In this document: positions 1 to 7,255 of the stretch, piece by piece
Layout of the letters: each line of letters starts with the position of its first letter
Numbering within the stretch: position 1 is the stretch's first letter
Assembly (NCBI GenBank): GCA_947381435.1
Contig: CANCVE010000043.1
Coordinates: forward strand, 1 to 32,709
Direction of reading: 5' to 3'
Source of the DNA: Chitinophagaceae bacterium
GTDB lineage: Bacteria; Bacteroidota; Bacteroidia; Chitinophagales; Chitinophagaceae
Length of the DNA: 32,709 nucleotides
The notes under the pieces: generated by a model
Told to the model about the DNA's origin: nothing
What the model saw: the letters and a program-made list of their open reading frames with translations, nothing else
The model's database searches: none
Made by a program: the position numbers and the translations under genes

Positions 1-98
1 ACCTTTATATCTATCCTTTTAAGATGCTCTTCAAAAACAACTTCCTTAATCTCCCAATCAGTTCCCAAGGGCAATAAATGCTGTAATACCGCTGACAT
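1..98 (-). CDS. Partial CDS, probable IS transposase N-terminus (runs off left edge)
   Basis: A reading frame opens with ATG at 98 on the minus strand and stays open for 32 codons to the edge of the window. The peptide begins MSAVLQHLLPLGTDWEIKEV and continues with an acidic stretch and RIDIK. From memory, a LLPLG-DWEI start followed by an 'RIDI' strand resembles the N-terminus of ISL3-type transposases of Bacteroidota, just before their zinc-finger region; this is recollection, not a search. The first codons sit in an alternative frame of another open stretch (to about 270), which is less protein-like. No terminal inverted repeat could be recognised between this start and the stop of the gene at 134. 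The function is uncertain, because only the first tenth or less of a transposase would be visible. Confidence 0.42.
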   Translation of the reverse strand, partial: MSAVLQHLLPLGTDWEIKEVVFEEHLKRIDIK

Positions 99-133
99 TT
101 CCATATGCAAATCTCAATATTCTCACACAAAAT

Positions 134-610
134 TTAGAATAACCAAAAATATTTATTCTTTGCACTATTCCATAGGTAAGACAGTTTATTATAACCACGG
201 TGGAAACTGTGAATAATCGATAACTCATTTGAATGAACTCCAATCTGAGGACCTCTTCCGTCAACTTCATATTCTGCTGAACTGTCTATGATTTCAAGCC
301 GATTTTGTATTATTTTAAAAACATAAATTTTTGTAGAAGGATCATCAGTTGAACCCAGTTTAGTCGTATCAGAAACAGAAACTATTATCTCTTTTTGCCC
401 ATCTTTATCAATATCTATGGAATTATATGAAGAATATGCGCGGTCTTCTTTCAACAAAACATAACTTGGGCTAACTAACCTATTTATCTGATTTGCCCAT
501 CTGTAAATTTTAGTAGAGTGTTGGATTACACTTTTCCAATAAACCTTTGTTTGGGCTAATCCAACAAAGGAAATCAGTATAAAAGTCAGGCAAAGGATTG
601 ATTTGTTCAT
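134..610 (-). CDS. Small secreted protein of unknown function
   Basis: A 158-residue protein with a clear Sec signal peptide: MNKS, a hydrophobic run, then cleavage probably after GLAQ at about residue 20. There is no lipobox cysteine, so a periplasmic or secreted location is inferred. Around residues 67-80 it reads DIDKDGQKEIIVSV, which resembles the D-x-D-x-D-G calcium-loop motif of FG-GAP/VCBS-type repeats, but only one copy is seen. The family is not recognised. The protein ends 35 bp before the start of the possible transposase at 98, so the C-terminus (ending in KYFWLF) could be native or could have been cut by an insertion. It is transcribed away from the tRNA-Gln gene and from the palindromic repeat array upstream. 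Confidence 0.62.
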   Translation of the reverse strand: MNKSILCLTFILISFVGLAQTKVYWKSVIQHSTKIYRWANQINRLVSPSYVLLKEDRAYSSYNSIDIDKDGQKEIIVSVSDTTKLGSTDDPSTKIYVFKIIQNRLEIIDSSAEYEVDGRGPQIGVHSNELSIIHSFHRGYNKLSYLWNSAKNKYFWLF

Positions 611-622
611 AACAGCTATTCT

Positions 623-651
623 TAAAAGTAAAAATAAGCACCTGCATTCAA
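623..651 (-). promoter_or_regulatory. Weak candidate promoter of the secreted-protein gene at 134-610
   Basis: On the minus strand TACTTTTA (623-630) differs by one base from the Bacteroidota -7 consensus TAnnTTTG, and a TTG (649-651) lies 18 nt upstream. The match is imperfect and the region is AT-rich, so chance is possible. Confidence 0.28.
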
Positions 652-755
652 TAATTGTTCTACCATCTGAAATAGGCGTAAGGATTATGGCTTTATAACA
701 CTTTTATTACTTGTAAAAATCAATAAAACTAAACTTCAAGCTGCCATTACTACAT

Positions 756-881
756 TTAGGAGGGCTCCTATAAAAATTAGGAGGGCTCCTAAAACAATTA
801 GTTACGCACCAAGAACAATTAGGTGGCTACCTAAATGAATTAGTCGCAGGACTAAAACTGTTTGTACTCGTAAAACAAGGA
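756..881. repeat. Tandem array 1: six 21-bp units, each a small palindrome, arms covarying
   Basis: Units begin at 756, 777, 798, 819, 840 and 861, each exactly 21 bp. The first, second, fourth and fifth contain clean palindromes of the form TTAGxx...xxCTAA: TTAGGAG/CTCCTA(A) twice, TTAGGT/ACCTAA and TTAGTC/GACTAA, each with a 2-4 nt centre followed by an A-rich linker that is often AAACAA-like. The third and sixth are decayed. The arm sequence differs between units but pairing is kept, which suggests selection on, or copying of, a structure. The array fills most of the gap between the divergently transcribed gene at 134-610 and the tRNA-Gln promoter. Nothing else was recognised in 611-949. 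Confidence 0.8.
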
Positions 882-949
882 AGCCTACAGTTATTTCCTA
901 TTTCATTTTGCAGCATTATTAGACTGTTTATCAATTAGTAGAAAAAAAA

Positions 950-981
950 TTTGTTACAAAACATCGACTCCCCTATTTTTG
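950..981 (+). promoter_or_regulatory. Promoter of tRNA-Gln (perfect Bacteroidota consensus)
   Basis: TTTG at 950-953 and TATTTTTG at 974-981 match the -33 TTTG and -7 TAnnTTTG elements of the Bacteroidota primary sigma factor without mismatch. The 20-nt spacing is typical. Transcription should begin near 988, about 25 nt before the mature tRNA. This is the best promoter match in the window and supports assignment of the DNA to this phylum. Confidence 0.8.
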
Positions 982-1012
982 CACTCCGCTTTTGAAAAAA
1001 GGCAATAAGGAT

Positions 1013-1083
1013 TGGGTTATTGTGTAATGGTAGCACTACAGTTTTTGGTTCTGTCTGTCTAGGTTCGAATCCTGGTAACCCAA
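1013..1083 (+). tRNA. tRNA-Gln (anticodon TTG)
   Basis: A 71-nt cloverleaf. The acceptor stem TGGGTTA (1013-1019) pairs perfectly with TAACCCA (1076-1082), the discriminator base is A1083, and CCA is encoded in the DNA at 1084-1086. The T arm contains the GGTTCGAATCC core. The anticodon arm is ACAGT / TCTGT around the loop TTTTGGT, which puts TTG at positions 34-36 and so reads CAA and CAG glutamine codons. The terminal T-A acceptor pair is also typical of bacterial tRNA-Gln. The gene has its own promoter (950-981) and terminator (1093-1121), so it is a single-gene unit. Confidence 0.95.
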
Positions 1084-1092
1084 CCAACAAAG

Positions 1093-1121
1093 AGCCGTGA
1101 TTTAATTATCACGGCTTTTTT
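1093..1121 (+). terminator. Rho-independent terminator of tRNA-Gln
   Basis: AGCCGTGAT (1093-1101) pairs perfectly with ATCACGGCT (1108-1116) around a 6-nt loop and runs directly into a T tract (1116-1121). It lies 7 nt after the encoded CCA end. Confidence 0.92.
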
Positions 1122-1275
1122 GTTTCTATAATTTTTCGCTATCCAATTCTCTATAAGGCTGTTATTTAGCCAATATTATCACAAATGACAACGATATACT
1201 TAGTCTAAAAAAACTTCACTGCCTACGGGTAATATCATTTCCGATTAACAACTTAATAATCGCTAACATTGCAGA

Positions 1276-2139
1276 ATGGCAATTTATATAGAGGATGTCG
1301 CACTAAAAAAGAAGCTCACAGAAATTTATGATCAAAAGGAAGCTAACAAGATTACAGAGTTGGTTTTTGAGCATATAACAAAAATGACTAAAATAGAACT
1401 GGTTTCTGGACGCTATCGAACCATGACGGAACCAGAAAAGTTACAGCTAGTAGAAATTACGGAAAAGTTATTGGCACATTACCCTATTCAATACGTTATT
1501 GAAGAAGCTTGGTTTGGTGGACTGAAATTTTATGTAGATAAAAACGTGCTAATACCGAGGCCAGAAACGGAAGAACTTATAGATTTAATAACAAAGGATA
1601 AGGCATCATTGGTAGAGAATGCAGAATCGTTCAAAATAATTGATATTGGTACAGGAAGCGGTTGTATACCTGTATTGCTTAAAAAGAAGATGTTTAGAGC
1701 CAAAATAACGGCAGTAGATATTAGTGAGAAGGCATTAGAAGTTGCAAAGAGAAACACGGATGCCTATCGTGCATTTATTGAGTTTAAAAAGGTTGATATA
1801 CTCGATGAAAAAAAGTGGGATACACTTGATGTTTATGATGTAATAGTAAGTAATCCTCCTTATGTAATGGAAAAGGAAAAGGAGGCAATGCAAAAGAATG
1901 TGCTTGATTATGAACCTGGTATAGCACTCTTTGTTCCAGATAATGATCCTTTGATATTTTACAAAAAGATTGCCGCCTTCGGTTTAAACCATCTAGCCGC
2001 TAATGGACATATTTATGTAGAAATAAATGAAGCCCTAGGCAAAGAAACAAGCAATGTATTTAAAGCGGCAGGCTATATTACCGAAATTAAAAAAGACATG
2101 CAAGGAAAGGAACGGATGATTAAAGCAAGAAAAGGATAG
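1276..2139 (+). CDS. prmC: PrmC/HemK, peptide chain release factor glutamine methyltransferase
   Basis: This 287-residue protein methylates the glutamine of the GGQ motif in release factors RF1 and RF2, using S-adenosylmethionine, in the cytoplasm. An N-terminal helical domain (about 1-75) leads to PIQYV (70-74) and the family signature IPRPETEEL (93-101). The SAM-binding motif DIGTGSG follows at 123-129 and the catalytic NPPY at 193-196, which together are diagnostic for this enzyme rather than for other NPPY methyltransferases. The length is normal for the family. The ATG at 1276 follows an A-rich stretch without a Shine-Dalgarno sequence, as is common in this phylum. The gene is not beside prfA here; it stands alone between the tRNA-Gln unit and a convergent gene. 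No clear terminator was seen after the stop. Confidence 0.95.
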   Translation: MAIYIEDVALKKKLTEIYDQKEANKITELVFEHITKMTKIELVSGRYRTMTEPEKLQLVEITEKLLAHYPIQYVIEEAWFGGLKFYVDKNVLIPRPETEELIDLITKDKASLVENAESFKIIDIGTGSGCIPVLLKKKMFRAKITAVDISEKALEVAKRNTDAYRAFIEFKKVDILDEKKWDTLDVYDVIVSNPPYVMEKEKEAMQKNVLDYEPGIALFVPDNDPLIFYKKIAAFGLNHLAANGHIYVEINEALGKETSNVFKAAGYITEIKKDMQGKERMIKARKG

Positions 2140-2226
2140 GGGGTGGCTAGTTGTTTAAAGTATATCCCGGGTTATTAAGAAGATTGAAGATATTAATTAG
2201 GTACTAAGTTGAATTTATATTGACTC

Positions 2227-2958
2227 TTACTTAGAAATATTATTCTTATAATTTTCATTAAGCCTAAATAAAAGCAATTTTAACCCAATATAAATTTCAA
2301 ACTTAATATTTTCAGGGTCATCATTGCGGTAGGTTTGATTCAAATATTTTTCTAATTCTCTAGCATCTTCCTCAAATGATTTTAATAATTCTGGTTGAGC
2401 ACTTAAACTCTTTTTTATATCAGAAGCATGTGGTCCTTTAATGAATTTTCCTTCGTCAGTAATTATACACAAAGAATAATCCCTTGAAGAGTAAGGTGTA
2501 GAAGCTGTGGCTATAGCACCTCCAGCTGTTGCAGCAGCAACAACTGCACCGACCAATCCCAAACCGGGTAATAAGACTACAGGAGAGGAACTTCTATCCC
2601 TGTAAGAAAAGAAAGAACAACGACCTATATGAAGTTTCAAAAAGGTGCTTGTTACAGTTGTGTTATTGTGTTTTACATAAACATCTTTTCCGTCGCAAAA
2701 ACCCCAAACACGACCTGTGTGCTTTGAAGAATCTAGCAAAGTGTAGTCAACTCTAGTGTCGAGTGTATCATTCGTATCTTTACTTAGATTGGTAATAGTA
2801 AAGTCGTAAGTAATAGATGGTGAATTGGTGATAAACTCATTATAGTTTTTGTAGAACCCTTTTTTATACTCTTTACAGTTGTAGATTTTAATTGTATCAA
2901 TTTGGGCGAAAGACGAAAAGGAAATTGAGAAGATTAATAGGGAAAGAAGATATTTCAT
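2227..2958 (-). CDS. Secreted protein of unknown function
   Basis: A 243-residue protein whose N-terminus MKYLLSLLIFSISFSSFAQ is a typical signal peptide cleaved after FAQ, with no lipobox cysteine. A Gly/Ala/Val-rich hydrophobic segment around residues 128-155 could be a membrane segment or a glycine-zipper-like region. The C-terminal part (about 195-243) is charged and probably helical, ending in NNISK. The family is not recognised. It faces prmC (convergent) and lies downstream of uvrA on the same strand, separated from it by a strong hairpin, so it is probably transcribed on its own. Codon use looks like that of its neighbours. Confidence 0.65.
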   Translation of the reverse strand: MKYLLSLLIFSISFSSFAQIDTIKIYNCKEYKKGFYKNYNEFITNSPSITYDFTITNLSKDTNDTLDTRVDYTLLDSSKHTGRVWGFCDGKDVYVKHNNTTVTSTFLKLHIGRCSFFSYRDRSSSPVVLLPGLGLVGAVVAAATAGGAIATASTPYSSRDYSLCIITDEGKFIKGPHASDIKKSLSAQPELLKSFEEDARELEKYLNQTYRNDDPENIKFEIYIGLKLLLFRLNENYKNNISK

Positions 2959-3083
2959 TTTAATATTTTTTCAATGAGAATGACCTGATAAAAATAAGTG
3001 AATATTTCCGAACCTAATATTCTTAAAGAGAAGTCTATATACAAAAGACACCTTCCCAGCCTTCACAATATTTTTAAGTTCAT

Positions 3084-3118
3084 CTTGATAAATCCTTTTA
3101 GGCAAAGGATTTATCAAG
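3084..3118 (-). terminator. Perfect 15-bp hairpin downstream of uvrA
   Basis: Positions 3084-3098 pair with 3104-3118 without mismatch around the 5-nt loop TAGGC; the inner part is TAAATCCTTT / AAAGGATTTA. It begins 43 nt after the uvrA stop on the minus strand. There is no U tract on the uvrA side, so it may be an mRNA 3'-end stabiliser or an imperfect terminator rather than a classical intrinsic terminator. It lies inside a 60-codon open frame (2971-3153), which is one reason that frame is not called a gene. Confidence 0.6.
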
Positions 3119-3160
3119 CGAAGACTAATTGTTAACCCATACTCATAACTCATAACTACC

Positions 3161-6043
3161 TTAAAGGTACCTCCCTGTATAACTCTCTTTAACCTTCTTT
3201 ATCCCTTCGGGGATGCCTGCATAAACTAGGTTACCACCTGCATCACCTGCTTCCGGGCCTAGATCTATCAACCAATCAGCACATTTTATTACGTCTGTAT
3301 TATGTTCTATCACCAATAGCGAATGTCCTTGCTCTATCAGTTTATTAAAAGATGCCAATAGCTTTTTAATATCATGAAAGTGAAGCCCCGTAGTCGGTTC
3401 ATCGAATATAAAAAGAATATGCCCAGCTCCTTTCCCCTTACCTAGGAACGAAGCAAGCTTTACCCGTTGGGCTTCACCACCACTAAGTGTATTGGACGAT
3501 TGCCCTAGTTTTACATAACCCAAACCAACATCCTGCAAAGGCTGAATGGCTTTGGTTAGGTTCTTTTCATCCTCGAAAAAAGCAATAGATTCATCCACAC
3601 TCATCTCCAAAATATCATGAATACTCTTGCCCTTATACATTACCTCTATCACCTCTTCTTTAAATCTTTTACCTCCACAAACTTCGCAGGTAAGGTGCAC
3701 ATCAGCCAAGAATTGCATCTCTACTATTTGTTCGCCTTCACCCTTGCAGGCATCACATCGCCCACCATCCACGTTAAAAGAAAAGTGTTTAGGCAAGAAG
3801 CCACGTATTTTACTAAGCGGTTGTTTGGCATATAAATCCCTTATCTCATCATAAGCTTTTATATAAGTAATGGGGTTGCTTCGCGATGATTTGCCGATTG
3901 GGTTTTGGTCAATCATCTCTATTTGAGAAATATAATCTGCATCTCCTGTAATGGCTTTATGCAGACCTACTTTCTCCGAAAACTCTCCTTTCATCTTTTG
4001 CAATGCAGGGTATAGAATCTGTTTTACCAATGTTGTCTTTCCACTACCACTCACGCCGGTAACTACACAAAGAATGTTTAAGGGGAACGCTACTGTAATA
4101 TCTTTTAGGTTATTTTGCCTAGCACCTTCTACTGTTATACTCCTGTTCCACTTTCTAATAGCCTTCGGTACATCAATGGTCAATTCTCCTTTTAAGTATC
4201 TTCCCGTAAGGCTTTTGGGATTATCTATCAGTTGCTGATAATTGCCTGCTGCCACTACTTCACCGCCTAAATGCGATGCCAATGGACCCATATCAATTAC
4301 ATAATCAGCTTCGCGCATCATCATCTCGTCGTGTTCCACCACCACAACCGTATTGCCCAAAGCTTTTAATGACTTTAATACGCCAATCAGCTTCTCCGTA
4401 TCTCTACTATGCAAACCAATAGAGGGTTCATCTAGAATGTACAAGGAATTAGTCAGGTTACTTCCTAGGCTACGAGTAAGCTGTATTCGTTGACTCTCGC
4501 CTCCACTCAAGCTATTTGCCAAACGATTGAGGGTTAGATATCCTAAGCCAACATCAATTAAAGTCTGTAAGCGTTGATGAACCTCTATCAATATACGTTT
4601 AGCCACTTGTCTGTCATGTTCGCTTATATTCATTTTGTCGAACCAAACCTTTAAATCCTTTACTTGCATTTCGCATAGTTCACCAATATGTTTGGTGTCT
4701 ACTTTTACAAAAAGAGCCTCTTGTCTCAAACGATAGCCCTCGCACACAGGGCATTTTGTTTTGCCACGATACCTGCTAAGCATCACCCTGTATTGAACCT
4801 TATACAGATTGGCTTCTACTTCCTTAAAGAAATCATCTATGCCTTGAAGGTATTTCGCTCCCTTCCATAGCAACTGATATTGTTCCTTGGTCAGATCCAT
4901 AATAGGTTTATGTATCGGGAAGTTTGCTGCACCTGCACCACGCATAAAAGCCTCCTTCCATTCGCCCATCTTTTCTCCACGCCAGCAAGCAACAGCCCCT
5001 TCATACACACTCAATCTCTTATCAGGAATAACCAAATCCTCATCTATTCCCAACACCAAACTAAACCCTTCGCAGGTTGGACAAGCACCATAAGGATTGT
5101 TGAATGAAAATAGATTGGGCACAGGCTCTTCGAACTGTATTCCGTCCAATTCAAACTTATTACTGTAATGAAAGAACTCTTTCCCATCCAATTCTAAATA
5201 CATCTCACCTTCGCCCTCATAAAAAGCAATCCCAATTGAATCACTCAATCGGTGCAAATCATCTTCATCAAATTCTTTGGTAACTATACGGTCTACCAAT
5301 GTATAAACCCCTACACCCCCTGAATGGGGTTTTGGGGTCGCCTTAGGAGTAAACTTTTTCTTTAATTCTGCATCAGTCAGTTCTAATAATTCTTCTATTC
5401 GCACAGGTTCCAGTGCGCCACCTTTCACAGTATTTGGGGTCGCCATCCTACTAAAACCTTTTGCCATCAATATGTTGAGTTCTTCCCTTATCTCCCTGTT
5501 GGCATGTTGTTTAAACTTTACGATGATAAAAACGCGTCTTCCTAGTTCTAATGCCTTTATCGCTTCCACTACATCTTGCACATCATCTTTCTTCACTTCC
5601 CTTCCACTTATTGGCGAAATCGTCTTGCCTACACGTGCATACAACAAGCGCAAGTAATCATAAATCTCGGTCATACTACCTACTGTACTTCGTGGCGTAC
5701 GTGTAATAACTTTCTGCTCTATGGCTATTGCAGGACATAATCCTTTTATATAATCTACATCAGGTTTTACCATCCTCGCCATAAACTGACGGGCATAAGA
5801 GCTGAGGCTTTCTGCATATCTGCGTTGACCTTCAGCAAATAAAGTATCAATGGTTAAAGAAGACTTTCCACTACCACTCACTCCCGTAACAACAATAAAT
5901 TGATTACGGGGAAACTCTACTGTAACGTTTTTAAGATTGTGTGTTCTGGCACCTTTTACCAATATGTTATTGTTAGTCACCAAAGCTTGAGTATTGTTCT
6001 CTTGTTGGATACTTTTCTTCTTTTTTTCTACGCTCTTTTCCAT
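3161..6043 (-). CDS. uvrA: UvrA, excinuclease ABC subunit A
   Basis: A 960-residue ATPase that finds bulky DNA lesions and loads UvrB in nucleotide excision repair. It has the full tandem ABC layout. The first Walker A is GVSGSGKS at 54-61, and the first half carries CPTCEGF and CPVCEGYRL cysteine pairs, with the signature LSGGESQR and Walker B LYILDEPSIGLH in the middle. The second Walker A, VTGVSGSGKTTL, is followed by the C-terminal zinc finger (CDACKGEG...CEVCGGKRF), LSGGEAQR and FIFDEPTTGLH. The length is slightly above the usual 940 because of a charged N-terminal tail rich in lysine. It is divergent from the sigma-factor gene across a 316-bp gap. No LexA-type box was recognised. Bacteroidota often carry uvrA paralogues; this one keeps all motifs and should be active. 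Confidence 0.97.
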   Translation of the reverse strand: MEKSVEKKKKSIQQENNTQALVTNNNILVKGARTHNLKNVTVEFPRNQFIVVTGVSGSGKSSLTIDTLFAEGQRRYAESLSSYARQFMARMVKPDVDYIKGLCPAIAIEQKVITRTPRSTVGSMTEIYDYLRLLYARVGKTISPISGREVKKDDVQDVVEAIKALELGRRVFIIVKFKQHANREIREELNILMAKGFSRMATPNTVKGGALEPVRIEELLELTDAELKKKFTPKATPKPHSGGVGVYTLVDRIVTKEFDEDDLHRLSDSIGIAFYEGEGEMYLELDGKEFFHYSNKFELDGIQFEEPVPNLFSFNNPYGACPTCEGFSLVLGIDEDLVIPDKRLSVYEGAVACWRGEKMGEWKEAFMRGAGAANFPIHKPIMDLTKEQYQLLWKGAKYLQGIDDFFKEVEANLYKVQYRVMLSRYRGKTKCPVCEGYRLRQEALFVKVDTKHIGELCEMQVKDLKVWFDKMNISEHDRQVAKRILIEVHQRLQTLIDVGLGYLTLNRLANSLSGGESQRIQLTRSLGSNLTNSLYILDEPSIGLHSRDTEKLIGVLKSLKALGNTVVVVEHDEMMMREADYVIDMGPLASHLGGEVVAAGNYQQLIDNPKSLTGRYLKGELTIDVPKAIRKWNRSITVEGARQNNLKDITVAFPLNILCVVTGVSGSGKTTLVKQILYPALQKMKGEFSEKVGLHKAITGDADYISQIEMIDQNPIGKSSRSNPITYIKAYDEIRDLYAKQPLSKIRGFLPKHFSFNVDGGRCDACKGEGEQIVEMQFLADVHLTCEVCGGKRFKEEVIEVMYKGKSIHDILEMSVDESIAFFEDEKNLTKAIQPLQDVGLGYVKLGQSSNTLSGGEAQRVKLASFLGKGKGAGHILFIFDEPTTGLHFHDIKKLLASFNKLIEQGHSLLVIEHNTDVIKCADWLIDLGPEAGDAGGNLVYAGIPEGIKKVKESYTGRYL

Positions 6044-6359
6044 ATTTGAAGCAATATAAACAGAACCTTTAAACTAATGTTTATAAAATTCAAATTACTC
6101 AAAATAAAATAGTTTTTTTGAAGGATACTAATACCCTACAATGTAGTATAGTAGTACATTCTAGCTAATTTCCCCTTTGTTTTTGTGAATAACCATAAAT
6201 TCCTGAAAATACTTTTTAACAATTCAGTTAAAAGTATTATGTGTAGGAGAAATATTTCTAACATTACATCCGAATACTTATGTCGATTCATATTGTCGTA
6301 TGTATGTTTATTCAATATCCTCGTTTTTTTGTACTTGAATTATACATAAACCCATTGTT
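6044..6359. other. Divergent intergenic region between uvrA and the sigma-factor gene
   Basis: There is no gene in these 316 bp. The only clear structure is an imperfect hairpin: AATACTTTTTAAC (6208-6220) against GTTAAAAGTATT (6227-6238), 12 pairs with one bulged T and a 6-nt centre. It lies roughly midway between the two start codons and could be an operator or an RNA hairpin in a leader. No exact TAnnTTTG box was found for either gene, so promoters are not assigned. Confidence 0.4.
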
Positions 6360-6938
6360 ATGAAGTCATTTGTTGATGCAACAGATACGCAGTTAATTAG
6401 CGTATTTCAGAAGGGAGATAATCAGGCGTTGGAGGAGTTAATCCGACGTCATAAAGATTCTGTGTACACTACCATACTTTTTATGGTTAGGGATATGCAC
6501 CTTGCTGAGGATTTGTTTCAAGAAGTGTTTATTAAAATCATTGATACAATACGCACCAATAGATATAACGACGAGGGTAAATTTCTTAGTTGGGCTTTAC
6601 GAGTGGCGCACAACCTTTGCGTAGACCACTTTAGAAAGGTTAAATACATTCATGACATTGGAAACAATGATAAAGATATTTTTGAAGGTCTAGGTGAGGT
6701 TGGCGATTTTGCCGATGCTAAAATTATGAGGACTCAAAGCCATGATAAAGTAAGAAGACTGCTAGATCATCTACCTGAAGAACAAAGAGAAGTAATTGTG
6801 CTTAGACACTTTGCCGATATGAGTTTTAAAGAAATTGCGAGCATTACGGGTACAAGCATCAACACTGCTCTCGGAAGAATGCGTTATGCATTATTAAATC
6901 TTCGCAAAATGATTGAAGAAAAGGAAATAGTATTATAG
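6360..6938 (+). CDS. ECF-type sigma-70 family RNA polymerase sigma factor
   Basis: A 192-residue group IV (ECF) sigma factor that would redirect RNA polymerase to a small regulon. Region 2 is at about residues 25-100 (ALEELIRRHKDSVY, then AEDLFQEVFIKI and the promoter-melting stretch SWALRVAHNLCVDHFRK). Region 4 is at about 130-190, with LPEEQREVIVLRH and the helix-turn-helix FKEIASITGTSINTALGRMR. There is a linker of about 30 residues and no extra C-terminal domain. No FecR-like or zinc-finger anti-sigma gene follows: the next gene is the convergent typA. The sus-like operon lies 5 kb away, and nothing links the two directly. The target promoters cannot be told from the sequence. Confidence 0.92.
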   Translation: MKSFVDATDTQLISVFQKGDNQALEELIRRHKDSVYTTILFMVRDMHLAEDLFQEVFIKIIDTIRTNRYNDEGKFLSWALRVAHNLCVDHFRKVKYIHDIGNNDKDIFEGLGEVGDFADAKIMRTQSHDKVRRLLDHLPEEQREVIVLRHFADMSFKEIASITGTSINTALGRMRYALLNLRKMIEEKEIVL

Positions 6939-6942
6939 AGAG

Positions 6943-6980
6943 ATGGTTATTGTCTATAAAATTAGGCTATAACCATTTCT
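6943..6980 (+). terminator. Possible terminator after the sigma-factor gene
   Basis: ATGGTTAT (6943-6950) pairs with ATAACCAT (6969-6976) around an 18-nt loop, followed by the T-rich TTCTTATT. It starts 5 nt after the stop codon. The stem is weak and the loop long, so the call is tentative. The rest of the gap to 7200 is AT-rich with no recognised feature. Confidence 0.4.
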
Positions 6981-7200
6981 TATTATGTAGCTTTTGTTTC
7001 ACTAAGCTATTAAATATAAAACCAAAATTAAATCACTTTATACGACTAATAGCCAATCTTTCTAGAAAACTAGACTTACCTTAATGTTCTAATTCCACAA
7101 TTTTATCATATTCTTGTTAGCTTATTAATTCAATACGGCAGACTGTGAAGCCTTATATATAAGGGTTCGAACGCTTATATAGGGTTATTGTTGATCCCCA

Positions 7201-7236
7201 AACAAAAACGCCTGACTCAATTACTTGAATCAGGCG
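7201..7236 (-). terminator. Rho-independent terminator of typA
   Basis: Read on the minus strand, CGCCTGA (7236-7230) pairs with TCAGGCG (7215-7209), extended after one mismatch by TTGA/TCAA with a 4-nt loop, and is followed by TTTTTGTT. It lies about 20 nt after the typA stop codon. Confidence 0.85.
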
Positions 7237-7255
7237 CTAATAGTTTATTTAATAA

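Noticed and set aside
58-270. 70-codon open frame on the minus strand
   Set aside because: It overlaps the secreted-protein gene and the transposase-like frame in another frame, and its composition is not protein-like.
2971-3153. 60-codon open frame downstream of uvrA
   Set aside because: It begins in an ATGAGTTATGAG-type dispersed repeat, contains the perfect 15-bp hairpin at 3084-3118, and has no signal peptide or recognisable domain.
6360-6938. Sigma factor as the dedicated regulator of the sus-like operon
   Set aside because: The SusC-like protein lacks the N-terminal signalling domain used by ECF/anti-sigma systems, no anti-sigma gene is present, and the genes are 5 kb apart.
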